A DNA stretch of 64,000 bases from Mesostigma viride (GCA_009746045.1 RPFO01000041.1:5703323-5767322); one strand, 5' to 3'. Positions 30,541 through 41,138 are shown, numbered from the stretch's first letter. The notes: generated by a model from the sequence alone, not told the origin. Numbers and translations: made by a program.

Positions 30541-33500
30541 TCATGACAAGGGTTTCCCAGCCATCATGGACCGCAGCAACTGGTACCCATTAAGGGCCAG
30601 TCGTGGAAGCTTGGTCATAGCATCAGCAGGATTTGAGTGTCCTGGCAGATGTATGGTTATACAGTGGCTGGACAACTCCTTTGCCACAAGGTAGTCCAAG
30701 TCAGTAGTAGTGGCCCTCTCATTCTTGATAAAAGAGACCACGGGCTTATTATCACAATAAACCCTGACATCAATCACGGGTTGAGGTCTTATCTGACTCA
30801 GACACCATAAGAGTAGCTCTCTTATGTATATGGCATCGCGAATGCACATGGCGTATGCCCTGCACTCAGCGGTGTCAATGCCAGCAAACCGCCTCCTCTG
30901 AAGGTTACTGGACCAGTATACCAACGAGGGCTGTTTGCCTTCATTCCTGATGGTGATCAGGCATCCGGCTCTGGCACCAATCTTGTTGGCAGATCTAGAC
31001 TCTTGGCTAGCATCTGTGTAGGCGTCTATGATGATGCGCCCATGCCAGTCTACACCGGACAACACCAAGTCAGGAGATTCATTGAGGCAGCTCTCCAGGC
31101 GCCTCCTTCCTTCTCCTACAACAACAGAGTCTGGCATCCTACTCTGTACTGCCAGGTCAGGGTTAGTTGTGGCAGCCAGCCAACCCAGTTGACCTTTAAC
31201 CGTAGGGGCATTCTCCTCAGTTACTCTCTTGGGCAACTGAGTTATTACTTTTTCTTTATACCCCTTCGCCGATTGCAGCTTAAGATGCCATCCTTTGTCA
31301 TCCTGGAAAAGGGTACAGCCAATGCCACAGTAAGGTACCTGGCTGTTTTTACTAAACCATGCTCTGGTACCAATAGGGGACTTGTCATTGAGCCTTTTAT
31401 AGGTCTCATTCAACCATCCCTTGGGACCAATGCGTTGCATATCATCTCCATGTAAGGTAGCCCAGGTGGGTTGTCCTTTGGATTGCCCCACAAAGAGACA
31501 ATAAGCAAGATGAGATTGTTGCATCTGACATCTCTCCTGGATGGCAGGAGCAATGGTTTCATACCAGATGACTGGACTGCTGACCAGTCCTTCCCAGCCC
31601 ACTTTAGGCTGCATGTAGGGATGACCTACTTCAGCTATCCAGCATGCTGGGGTCTTAACACAACAGGGTCTTTGAGCTTGCCAAGTGGCTCTGGCCACCT
31701 GAGGATCACCATGCAAAAAGGCCCTGGTGAAGTCATCAATTTCTGCTCCATAATCCAAGCCATAGTCCAAAGCACCAAGGTACAGACTAAGAATAAGCCT
31801 GAGAACAGGATGTGACAGGCCAGGAGTGTACAGCTCCTCCTTATCAAAGTCTGTAGTACCATGGAACTGGGTCACGACTGGACGTGCGTTTGGTATGGGA
31901 GGCTCACCAAGCTTGCTCTTCATCTTGCATACAAAACGCAACTGAAGCATTTGAGCATTGGGTGGAGGTTCTGAAATGCCTTCAAAAACATCCAGCGTTT
32001 GCCACTCCTGGAGCGCACGCGCCAATGCTACTCGCCAGGCCTCAAGGCCAGCGAAAGTGTGACAATCCAGGTCTACATCATCAAAGGACATGGGGCTATG
32101 AGCAGCAAATGACCTTTTTGTGAGACCAAGAGAAGTCACACTGAGCTGGGCGGGTTCTACCAGCTCAGAAGCTGGGGGTATATCCCTTCCCCATTCTGCT
32201 CCTTTTATTGAACCGACACAGGCGGTCTTCCAATTTGCCTTCTGGAACATTTCAAGAGGCAAGAGACATCTGAATGATTCCAGAGGAATTGGGTCACAAT
32301 GGGTTTTTAGGAGACTCTTTGTGTTATTGGGGCCATCAACAATGGTAACACCGGGAGTCACCAAGAATGGCTGGCCAATGAGAGTGGGTCCCTTATAGCC
32401 ATCAACAACACAAAGTGTCAAAGACTCACCCAAGAATGGGATAGTGATATTCCCAAGAACTTGATGATCAGTGTTACCCGCAAAGTCTTGGACAATAGTC
32501 CATGGACTGGGTTCAAGGGAATACTTATCCAGCAAAGCATTAAAGGGCGAGGTGACAGAGACCTCTGCTTTGGTATCCACATCAAAGCCATCAAGGTCCA
32601 TGCCCTTCTCTAGAAGAGAAGTTATTTTGGCAATCTTTAGTGAGGGCTTGAGCTTCTTTACAATATCCCGAAGCTCTTGAGGATTGCCTCTCTTGCCGAG
32701 CTGAGTGTTCAACCTGGACAACCCCTCCTCAGCTTGTCTTCCTTGGGCTGGAATCCCATCAGTCTCCAAGGGCAATGGCTTATTACCAGGGTAATTGGAT
32801 CCAAGCTTTGGCTGTTCAGACTGAAATATGTTATCCACCTGCCCAGGGGTCTCAAGCCCATGTTCCAACGGCCGGAGCTTCCGGTGCTGATCAGACACCC
32901 TATTATCCAACAAGTCAGCTTCATCCATATCATCCTGTGATATCCCAGTCAATGTCTTAGGCTGAGCTTGCTGAGTAGTAGGCTCCAGTTGATGGGAGGC
33001 CGCCCTTTCTGGTAGTTGGAGTCCAGCCTGTTCACTGGCCAAAGGTGGACAGGAAAGATTGGGAGATCCAAGTGCCTCTTCAGGGGCCATAATTTCCAGG
33101 GGATTTTCTTGAACGTTCATTGGATCTCTCTTCAATCTATTCCAAGCCAGATGATAAGTGGTCCCATTCCAGACCACATCAGCAGTTTTCATCTCCAGGT
33201 CAACTGAGGTTATGGTCCCTGGACCCTGCCAATAACCACGTTTACCAGGAGCATTTTCTTTGTGGAAGATCACCTGGTCTCCCACCTCAAATTTTAATGA
33301 TTCTCCTCTCTGTTTATCCTTTTCACAGAGATGAGCATACTGTGCCCACCTCTGCTTACTCCATGCCTGCATGATGTCATCAGGGTAGAGGCCACCTGCT
33401 AGTCCACGAGGTGAGACCAGCCGTGGAACACCACGCACCTTGATAGTATGAAAACGGTTGTTCATGGTGTTTTCCACTTTTGCAGCACCCAAACACCTGA

Positions 33501-34470
33501 CAGCAAAAGTTGGTTTAAACATCTCAGGATAGTCCCCGGATATTACCAACTTCTTAAGCTCCTGTATATATCTGTCAACCTTGCCTTGGGCTTGGTGATC
33601 TTCACGACCCACAATCCTTAGGAAAGGCAGATCAGAGTATTTGGTCAGGCAGTTAAACTGCAAGTCCATCTGCAGCTTATGAATAACTGCAAACTTCTGC
33701 AGAATAACAAGAACTGCGGCATGGAGAGTATTCTCATCCCCTGCTGCCATAGGTTCAATTCCAATGTAGCCTGACCATTCATCCACAGCCACCAAGTAAG
33801 GCAATTGCCTGTAATTGGTGAAGTAGAGGATATCAGCTTGTAGATTACCCCTACCATCTGCAGGATGCTTTGCATGACGTTTGGAAGGCTTGTTAGCACA
33901 CAATTGGCACACACAATGTTCTCTGACATCTTGATAAGCCTGCCAGAGAGCCTTGTTATTAATGGCTTGAACAAGCCTAATGGCATTGTTTCCATGGCCA
34001 CAGGCATCATGCAAACTCTTAGCCAGAGTCCTAAGATTAATACAATCATTAGGCTCAGGCTCTTCAGGACATGGACGGGCATCCACGTTCCTGGCAGAGC
34101 AAGAGTCCAAGTTTTTATTATCAATATAACAAGGATTATTGCTCTGAGGAGCTTGACTGTTAACAATATCAATGGGTGCTTGGCTACAAACAGGAGCTGC
34201 ACCACATGTATTGTTCACAGATACGTTGCTCACCTGGGCAACACCATGTGGCATCTGTCTACAACCAGGAGCAGATCCACATGTATTATTTACAGGAAGA
34301 GTTCCCTCTGGGGTACTCTTTTTATTCCAGGCATGGATAGGAATGCCACAAACAGGGGCACTTTTACTGCTGCTCACTGGGGCAGCTTTACGGTCAGTAG
34401 GGGTTACTGCTGGAGCCCCTACCACCTGGCAGGCCTCATCTGCCATGAGTCCACTCTCATCAGCATCCAT
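30541..34470 (-). CDS. Element B pol: integrase, protease-like, RT, RNase H
   Basis: An intact 1309-residue polyprotein. Residues 1-140 are a linker with Cys-containing repeats. A zinc-binding region (HDACGH at 154-159, CVCQLC at 186-191) and an integrase core follow, with D213, D269 and, where relatives have Glu, D299 (GKVDRYIQEL). A basic integrase C-terminal region spans about 390-450. The retropepsin-like domain at about 628-702 has VDTKAEVSV, VLGNITIPFL and TLIGQPFL, with DTK in place of DTG. RT spans about 810-1100 with IDDFTRAFLHGD and TLHGDD (1007-1010). RNase H follows with YTDAS, TAECRA, YCDNKPV and NPADAMTK. It begins 38 bases after the gag stop, in another frame. It could be expressed by reinitiation or splicing. 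Confidence 0.9.
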   Translation of the reverse strand: MDADESGLMADEACQVVGAPAVTPTDRKAAPVSSSKSAPVCGIPIHAWNKKSTPEGTLPVNNTCGSAPGCRQMPHGVAQVSNVSVNNTCGAAPVCSQAPIDIVNSQAPQSNNPCYIDNKNLDSCSARNVDARPCPEEPEPNDCINLRTLAKSLHDACGHGNNAIRLVQAINNKALWQAYQDVREHCVCQLCANKPSKRHAKHPADGRGNLQADILYFTNYRQLPYLVAVDEWSGYIGIEPMAAGDENTLHAAVLVILQKFAVIHKLQMDLQFNCLTKYSDLPFLRIVGREDHQAQGKVDRYIQELKKLVISGDYPEMFKPTFAVRCLGAAKVENTMNNRFHTIKVRGVPRLVSPRGLAGGLYPDDIMQAWSKQRWAQYAHLCEKDKQRGESLKFEVGDQVIFHKENAPGKRGYWQGPGTITSVDLEMKTADVVWNGTTYHLAWNRLKRDPMNVQENPLEIMAPEEALGSPNLSCPPLASEQAGLQLPERAASHQLEPTTQQAQPKTLTGISQDDMDEADLLDNRVSDQHRKLRPLEHGLETPGQVDNIFQSEQPKLGSNYPGNKPLPLETDGIPAQGRQAEEGLSRLNTQLGKRGNPQELRDIVKKLKPSLKIAKITSLLEKGMDLDGFDVDTKAEVSVTSPFNALLDKYSLEPSPWTIVQDFAGNTDHQVLGNITIPFLGESLTLCVVDGYKGPTLIGQPFLVTPGVTIVDGPNNTKSLLKTHCDPIPLESFRCLLPLEMFQKANWKTACVGSIKGAEWGRDIPPASELVEPAQLSVTSLGLTKRSFAAHSPMSFDDVDLDCHTFAGLEAWRVALARALQEWQTLDVFEGISEPPPNAQMLQLRFVCKMKSKLGEPPIPNARPVVTQFHGTTDFDKEELYTPGLSHPVLRLILSLYLGALDYGLDYGAEIDDFTRAFLHGDPQVARATWQAQRPCCVKTPACWIAEVGHPYMQPKVGWEGLVSSPVIWYETIAPAIQERCQMQQSHLAYCLFVGQSKGQPTWATLHGDDMQRIGPKGWLNETYKRLNDKSPIGTRAWFSKNSQVPYCGIGCTLFQDDKGWHLKLQSAKGYKEKVITQLPKRVTEENAPTVKGQLGWLAATTNPDLAVQSRMPDSVVVGEGRRRLESCLNESPDLVLSGVDWHGRIIIDAYTDASQESRSANKIGARAGCLITIRNEGKQPSLVYWSSNLQRRRFAGIDTAECRAYAMCIRDAIYIRELLLWCLSQIRPQPVIDVRVYCDNKPVVSFIKNERATTTDLDYLVAKELSSHCITIHLPGHSNPADAMTKLPRLALNGYQLLRSMMAGKPLS

Positions 34471-34508
34471 AAGGACGCTGTAGGGGTTATATAAACAGAG
34501 AGGATCAT

Positions 34509-35750
34509 CTAGTTTTTCTGCTGCTGCTTCCTCTTGCGGCCACGAGAGGTATTGCCACCCCGCGGCTGAGAAGCATCACCACCACGCGGCTGGGAAGCGT
34601 CACCACCACGCGGCTGAGAAGCGTCGCCACCACGAAGGGCACCGCTCTTGACGGCTTGGGAGATCTGCTGCAGCAGCTTGAGGACCTCCATCTGGGTATC
34701 CTTGGGTCCAGCGCCCGCCTTGCTCCTGCAGGCAGACGCATCATGTCCAGAATTGCCACAAGACTTGCACTTGCGAAAGTAGCAATCCTTAGCCAGATGG
34801 TTAGTCCTATTACAGAAAGTGCAGGGAGGGAAGGACTCAGAATTAGCGACAACCTTACCCTTACATGCGCGGCGTGTGTGCCCGGGCTGCCCGCAGTTGT
34901 AGCAGAAGATTTCCCGTTGCTGCTCCATCACCATGGCGACACGAGGCACCTCCGCGGCACCTCCTTCTCTGGAAACACGGGTTTGATTCGTCAGGAGCTC
35001 CTTGAGGTGAGCTCTGCATCGGTGAGTGTCGCACAGGTAACCGCGGCAGTTGGCGACCAAATTCCGCTTCTCGGATTCGGACAGAGCACAGTTTTGGATC
35101 CATCGGAGATTCACCGCCTCGTCAGGCCACCGGAGCCCCTGCTTCTCCAGCATGTCGTAGTAAGAGTTGAGGTGCTCGATGATGGTCTGCCCGGGCTTCG
35201 GCTTTGCATCTACAAATTCCTCGATCTCGTCGCAGGTTTTGGCAGTGATAGAACGAAGAAAAGTCTCCCTCGCTCGGCGCAGAAACTCGAACGGCGACCA
35301 CCGCAGACGCTGTGCTCTATCCAGCAGCGAAATCCACTCTGGGTGGTTTTTCTCGCGGTCTCCCAGCGGGGTTCCACGAAGAAACTCCAGCCAGTCCGGA
35401 ATGATGTCTCGGTTGCCCGCGAGCCTGCGGAAAAACGGCCCAAGAGAGCTTACAAAGCGATCCCGGTCTGCTTGAATAGCACCAGGCACCAGCGGGGCTG
35501 GAACCCATTTCTTGATTGCCGACAGCAGCTTCGCCTCTTGAAGCAAGGTCTCCCGCCGAAGCACTTTATCACGCGCACGCTGGTTGTCACTACTAGTACT
35601 TCCCTGCCCGCAGCCCTCCTCCCGGGGCTGGTCGGACATATTCTTATTGTCATCCCTGTGCTCGCCTGGGCCAGGGTCGACAGAAAATTGAGCCGGTCCG
35701 TGCTCACCAGGGCCAGACCTCTGCTCTGAAAGATTGTCGTCCGAAGACAT
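34509..35750 (-). CDS. Element B gag with three zinc knuckles
   Basis: About 413 residues from the ATG at 35750, chosen because it lies 14 bases from the 5' LTR end; an in-LTR ATG at 35771 is possible. Residues about 60-270 are the helical capsid-like region. Three CCHC knuckles follow: CYNCGQPGHTRRAC, CTFCNRTNHLAKDC and CKSCGNSGHDASAC. The C-terminus has three RGGDASQP repeats and a basic tail (RGRKRKQQQKN). Three knuckles is more than is usual for Copia gag. The protein should coat and package element RNA. Intact. Confidence 0.9.
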   Translation of the reverse strand: MSSDDNLSEQRSGPGEHGPAQFSVDPGPGEHRDDNKNMSDQPREEGCGQGSTSSDNQRARDKVLRRETLLQEAKLLSAIKKWVPAPLVPGAIQADRDRFVSSLGPFFRRLAGNRDIIPDWLEFLRGTPLGDREKNHPEWISLLDRAQRLRWSPFEFLRRARETFLRSITAKTCDEIEEFVDAKPKPGQTIIEHLNSYYDMLEKQGLRWPDEAVNLRWIQNCALSESEKRNLVANCRGYLCDTHRCRAHLKELLTNQTRVSREGGAAEVPRVAMVMEQQREIFCYNCGQPGHTRRACKGKVVANSESFPPCTFCNRTNHLAKDCYFRKCKSCGNSGHDASACRSKAGAGPKDTQMEVLKLLQQISQAVKSGALRGGDASQPRGGDASQPRGGDASQPRGGNTSRGRKRKQQQKN

Positions 35751-35763
35751 TGCAATGAATACA

Positions 35764-36245
35764 AGTTGCAAATAAATGGAATGCGATGTAAATCAGAAAG
35801 CATGAAATGAACGTTGTGTTTATTGTTCTCATACGTTATTGTCGTTGCTGCATAATTCGTCTTCGTTGCGCATATATTCTATTGCGCTTGGCACCTTCAT
35901 CAGTCTTGCTGAATATCCTACGTGGACATGCATTCCGTGTAGTTCAGTGCATGCCGCGTGTTAGATACTTCTAGAATCCTCTAGGAGGTACCAAGGCAGA
36001 TGCGCATACATAATAGGCCGATAGTCGGCTCAGTCCTATTGACAGTACTACACCGGCCCTTGACCAGCCGGTGACGTGGAGGCCTGGGAGACGCCCACAT
36101 ATTCTACGTGGCGTTATCCCATTGGCGAGTACTAGTGAAGTACAGCCATTGGCCCAATACTACAATAAAGTATATTGTAGTAATCTGTACAAGATCCTCT
36201 ATCTCTGAGGACCCATGTGGACCCTAGATGGGTCTCCAACCAACT
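35764..36245 (-). repeat. B 5' LTR
   Basis: Second copy of the 482-base LTR, apparently identical to 29791-30272. In element sense it ends CAACT and is followed by TGTATTCATTGCA and then the gag ATG, leaving no room for a normal tRNA primer-binding site. Confidence 0.95.
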
Positions 36246-36263
36246 CAAAATGCTAACTAGTAG

Positions 36264-39019
36264 AGGCTCATTCTCCACCTGCCATTGCTCCCTACCCAGA
36301 GGAAACTTGGACTTAATGATGGAGACCAACTGCTTAAGCCACGACGTAGGAGCCAGCAGGTGCAGGTCATCCCCGTGCAGCGAAGCATACACTGGTAGGC
36401 CTTCCCATTGCCCCAGAAACAAACAGGGGTCTACAGGAGAAACCTTCAAGTTGCAATGCTCCTTCAGGAAACGGTTGAGTGTCTCCCTCCAGATTATTGG
36501 ACTTGACCTCAGACCCTCCAGGCCCTTGAGGATTTTAAGGAACTCAGTGTGAATGTCCCTTTTCCATACAGCAGGCACCCTGACATAGAAAGGCGTCTTG
36601 CCCTCCCACTTTTCCTGTGCCACATCTGCATCCCCCTCCAGAAATGCTCTCTTGAAGTCTACCACCACTGAGCCATAGTCCAAGCCCTTGTTGAGAAGGC
36701 CTAGAAATACACACAGCAGCAGCCTCCAAGTGTCATGCAACATGCCAGGGGTATAAAGCTCCTCAGCAGTGCACTCACCAGTACCCTTGAACTCATTCAG
36801 CACTGGCCTGACATGTGGTACCTTGACCCCGTCCACCTCCTTCATCTTGATGACAAACTTGAGCTTGAGTAGACGCCGTGCAGGAGGCAGGTCATTGACA
36901 GGTTCCACGCATTTCTTGGAGATCCAATCCTCCCCAGATTTAATCAGACCCAGTGTGACCTGGGGACACATAATGGGAGAGGACATGAGCTTCACCAGGC
37001 CTTGGTAGTTGATAGGGCTGTGTCCAGCAAGTGAGCGAGGACCAATGCCCAAACTGCTTGGATGACTAGCAGCTGGCAATATGAGGTCATCAACCTTGAG
37101 GGCTCCTGCCCCTGGCACACGTCCTGCACACGCTTGACCGTCCTGGTTACTGCACGTGATAGATGAGTGGTCCTGAAATTAATCAGTGGGACCTGACCAG
37201 CCCCTTCCTTATTCAGGAGAGAGGACGTGATCACTACCCCATCCTGGCATAGGAAATTCTGCCCCAGAAGAGCAGGTCCCTGATAGCCCTCCAAGACACA
37301 AAATGCAGTGTCCTGTCCAAGTATAGGAATAGATACCTCACCCAGTACCTTCACGTGTACCCCGCCACTGAAGTCAGACACAAACTGATAGCTGGGCTCA
37401 GTCATGCTGTACCCTGCTGCAGCTCTGGTCCCAATGATGGAAACCTGAGAATTAGTGTCTACCTCTAAGGCAGTGTCCAGCCCCAGATTGCCATGCCATC
37501 TAAGCTTGGCTACCTTGGGCTGCTTCTTGGCCCTTTGCAGAGCCCCAATCAATCCAGCCAAACTTGTCCCCCTGGGCTTGGTTAGGGCCTTGGGCTTGAC
37601 AGTTGACTCCCCAGCTGTTGACCTTGCAGCCTGTTCAACAAGTACCTCTGCAACCTGGCCAGGGCTGACAGCTAGATTCCCCTGCAACAGATGTGGTCGT
37701 TGCGTCAGTGATGTCACCTGGGACCTGAAAATCCTGCAGATCCTGTGAGTTTTGTACCTGACTGCCCTCATTCATCAGGTTAGGCTTGACATATGACCAA
37801 CTCAGCCGGTGCACATGCTTTGGTTTGTCCTCCATGCTGACCAAGCATGCGTGGCTAGCTTCATCAACCTGAGTAACCACCCCAGGACTCCAGCTACCAC
37901 GTTTGCCATACAGGCTCGGTTCCTTCCAAGCTAATACCTTCTGACCCACTGTTGGCTCCAGCATCTTCCAACCTCGGTCCTTCTCCCTCAGCTTGGCAAA
38001 GGTGACATCAGTGCAGCATGTTTCCAGCCCTCCAGCACATGTGGAGGGCACAGGCCATGATATAGACCCATTGGGCTGACAGCAACTCCATCATAGTAGA
38101 AATTGACCCTGCTGTTCAGCTGCTGCTCCACGTTCCTCAACCATGCACTCCTGGCAAGTGCAGGTGCAGACAAGGGTACCCAGTCTTCAGAGATGATCAA
38201 CTTCTTGACCTCCTGGATTGCCCTCTCTATAGCACCCTGCTGCCCATGAGCCTCCCTAGGTGTAACCAGCAACTCTGGAAGGGTGGGATCACCCTTGAGA
38301 TGCTGAAACTGCATGTCCACCTGGATCCTTGTGGTAGGAAACTTGGCTCTCACATTCTGCAGGGCAGCCAGCAAATACCTGTTCTTCATAGAAGGTATAT
38401 GCTCTAGCACCTTGTACTTTGTGTACCTGTCAACGCACACCAACAGTTGCATGCCCCTGATGTGTTGGATATCACATTGCAGATCACCAATGCTCTGAGG
38501 TAGAGCTTTGGCATGTGATTTCCTGGGCTTGTTGGAGGACAACTGGCACTTACACCGTGAGGCAGCTTGCTGGCACGCCTTGAGAAGGGGTGCCTTGCCC
38601 ATACGGAAGGCAAAGTTGTTTGACAGAGAAGTGGCATGCCCAAACATGTTGTGGATCTGGGCACCCGACTCCTGGTACACGGAGGAAGCAGTCCCTGGCA
38701 CAGTCAGGACTGTGCTGTCAGGTTGTCCAGCATCACCATGCTGACTTCCATCCTCATTTGACTCAGAGCCTGAGTCACCCTGCTCATGCCCAAGACCTGG
38801 ACCGCCAGCAGGGACCACATGCATACCACCAGAGGCCTTCACACCCCTCTGTGGTTGTGCATTGGTTTCTCTCAAAATGAGAGGTCCACCCTCGTGCCCA
38901 GCACGAGGATGCATGGGGTCAGACATTCTTACAGCTGCACCAGCTGTCAAGGACGTCTTCATAGGAACCTGAACCTCTCCAGGTGACCCTGGGCCATCCT
39001 GAACCTGGAGATCACCCAC
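36264..39019 (-). pseudogene. C1 pol (integrase, protease-like, RT), frameshifted
   Basis: Four overlapping frames (39019-37988, 38051-37635, 37771-36992, 37118-36264) together match the C2 pol frame. Visible parts are the zinc-binding region (IHNMFGH, CKCQ), the integrase core (CDIQHI, QVDMQF, GAIERAI), the protease-like segment (LEVDTNSQVSII ... ALLGQNFL) and RT (VVVDFKRAFLEGD, SLHGDDLHLL). At least three single-base shifts break it. The RT ends at the A insertion (36259), and RNase H lies beyond A at 22325-21533. Uniquely among the copies, its integrase is not interrupted by a transposon. Confidence 0.8.
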
Positions 39020-39103
39020 TTGTTGCCCGGATATAAAATCTGCATTGGAGCACCTGGCCTCCCCCCTGGGTGAATTAAGGTGTGTAGGGTTGGCCTCAGA
39101 CAG

Positions 39104-40223
39104 TCATTGCTCCTTGTTCTCCTCTTGCTGACTGCCCTTTGAAGGCTGGCCTGCCTGGGACTTCTTGTTGTTGTTGTTTTTGTTGTTGTTGTTCTTGTTG
39201 CTGCCCTGGCCTTGGGTCTTCTTGAAGGAAGGACACTCTTTCTTTATGTGCCCCCACCCCTTGCACAGGTAGCACTGGATCTTGGACTTGCCCTGGCCAC
39301 CATGCATCCCCATTGTCAGACGCGTTACCCGGCTTGGGCTTGCCACCCACCCTCCTGAACACCGACTTGGCATGTGATTGCCCGTCAGGGTCGGGTGAAT
39401 GGTTGGCCTTCCGCTTGTTATGGTTGCCCCCACGCCCTCCTTGGCTTCACTCAGCCTCAGCAGGCGCCCTGGAGCTCCCTTGGGCACGCCCACCTGCATG
39501 GGTTGCCTTCACAGCTGGCACCCCACCCTCAAACAGCTCCTCTGCCTCGAGTGCTTGATGACCTTGTAGGCCTTCAGGGTAGAGTGAGGAGCACACATGA
39601 CCTTTAAGGAGCCACGTGTCGCCTTATCCAGCCCAGAAACCTTCAACCAGTTGGTCAGGGCTATGTTGTCTGCCACGTTGAAACCGTGGGCCCTGCCCTC
39701 CTCAACCATTTTGCAATAGTTAAGGAAGTTCTGGATGAGGTCTCCCTTGACCTCCCACCCTTGATACTTGTCTTGCCAATGGATGCCGACCTTCTTGCGT
39801 TGGTCTTCAAGCAGCTCCTTCAGCTCAGCTACATACAGTGCCCAGGCCTTATTGGCCTTCTTGCACTCCCTGGTCAGGTCCTTAATCTGGTCAGTACACT
39901 TGCCAAAAGTGCTACTTCCTATCCAGATCTGATAGACTAGTTTGTACGGCACCGTACAAGCTAGGGAACCCTTCCAATCCTTCTACAAACTCTTCAGCCT
40001 GCTTAGGCTTAGAGTCTGAGGTCACAGGTTGCAGCTGATTTACAATCAAAAGACCCTGGGTAGTGAGATCAAATCCAGACACAGCATGTGTATTGTTATG
40101 ATTCAGAGGTATATTGGTTATTTCTCCGGTGACACCCACGTCATCTACGTGAGCGGTCCCACTACCAGCACCCCCATCTTTATTCCCACTGGCTGGGCCC
40201 TTACTGCGCCGCCCGTCTGCCAT
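39104..40223 (-). pseudogene. C1 gag, frameshifted
   Basis: The start is at MADGRRSKG (40223), and frames at 39952-39509 and 39499-39104 continue it. The helical middle resembles the C2 gag. The single zinc knuckle CYLCKGWGHIKKEC (C-x2-C-x4-H-x4-C) is at about 39232-39273, followed by an Asn/Lys-rich stretch. At least two frameshifts make it non-functional as read. Confidence 0.75.
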
Positions 40224-40352
40224 GGTACACTAGACTATAGCTGTTGTTATTGACCTGAGCTAAGCAGCCTGTAAAAAACAAAAGACAGGTAGATATTTAC
40301 AATCTGTCAAAAAGCCGCCTGCCCCGGTGCCGACCGCGCCACCATGCCGAAT

Positions 40353-41138
40353 TTAGTCGAGTCCACGAAAATCGCAGTAGTCGTAGTCGTAAATCGGATC
40401 GTTGGCAACAGGCGCAGGCCCCTCCTGGCCTTGCCCAACCTCAATCGTCACCGGAGTCTTGATGACGATGGGGTCCAACCGCGCGCCCGTCACCGGATCA
40501 AAACGTCGACGACGGCGGCGAGTCACAATTCGGAGCGGGTTCGTGAGGATTGTGAGAAAATCCCACCCGTCCGGCGCCCACTCGCGCAAAGCAGACAGGA
40601 ACGCTACAAGGTTGAGCAGCAATTGCCGCTCTCGCGTCCGGAAGCCTCGCGACAGCAATTGCAAAATCGCGAGGTCTTGGAACCGGTTGGTCGTGATCGT
40701 CGGAATGACGCCCGAACGAACCGACAACCAATTGGCGAGATTGCGCTGATAGCCGGTGAGCGATGAAACAGCATTGTCGATCTCCTCAGAGACCTCGGCA
40801 ACCGCGCTGGGCGCTTGCAACCCCGCCCGGGTATGGACTTCAAAGTCCGCAAGCAGAGCTCGAATGGAATCGAGATAATCGCGGAACCCGGGAACAATCG
40901 TAGGTTGCGGAGGCGCGGGGGGCAGTCGTAAGCTTTGCAGCAGTGCCTGCTGCTGAGCGCGTAGCTCCGTGCTGGACGCCACCGCCTGGTCAACAACACG
41001 CTGCCACGCCGGATTAATAACCGGACGATCGTCACGACCAGAAGTCGTCGAAGGACCAGCCTGAGATTTGGCGATGTCCGCTGGACTGCCCAAAATTTCA
41101 GAATCCCTCGGCGTGCGAAACTCCAGTGAGTTCGGCAT
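40353..41138 (-). CDS. C1 ORF0, conserved extra protein before gag
   Basis: An intact 261-residue protein whose ATG is 31 bases from the 5' LTR end. It is related to C2 ORF0 (58645-59361). Both start MPNS-EFR, share SSLTGYQRNL near the middle, RERQ and LVAFL-LREW motifs, and end YCDFRGLD. The order is a disordered N-terminus, helical core and Arg-rich segment (VTRRRRRRF), then an acidic/aromatic tail. While gag and pol of C1 are frameshifted, this ORF is open. I recognise no family. It is not envelope-like (no membrane segments). Roles in RNA binding or targeting are possible but unproven. Confidence 0.7.
   Translation of the reverse strand: MPNSLEFRTPRDSEILGSPADIAKSQAGPSTTSGRDDRPVINPAWQRVVDQAVASSTELRAQQQALLQSLRLPPAPPQPTIVPGFRDYLDSIRALLADFEVHTRAGLQAPSAVAEVSEEIDNAVSSLTGYQRNLANWLSVRSGVIPTITTNRFQDLAILQLLSRGFRTRERQLLLNLVAFLSALREWAPDGWDFLTILTNPLRIVTRRRRRRFDPVTGARLDPIVIKTPVTIEVGQGQEGPAPVANDPIYDYDYCDFRGLD

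Larger units (their letters stand above)
29791..36245 (-). mobile_element. LTR retrotransposon B, complete and young
   Basis: Flanked by CAAAA at 29786-29790 and 36246-36250. The two 482-base LTRs appear identical by eye. Gag and pol are both uninterrupted. It has the same architecture as A and C except that gag, not an ORF0, comes first. These signs make it the most recent insertion in the nest and the best candidate for a functional copy. Confidence 0.9.
22331..36258 (-). mobile_element. LTR retrotransposon A (interrupted by B)
   Basis: Flanked by AGTAG at 22326-22330 and 36259-36263. LTRs are 22331-22982 (3') and 29144-29790 plus 36251-36258 (5', split by B). They differ by eye only by a 3-base indel, so the insertion is fairly recent. 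Order on the minus strand is ORF0, a small basic ORF, gag, then pol with integrase, protease-like and RT domains. RNase H is missing, so A cannot be fully autonomous. Confidence 0.85.
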
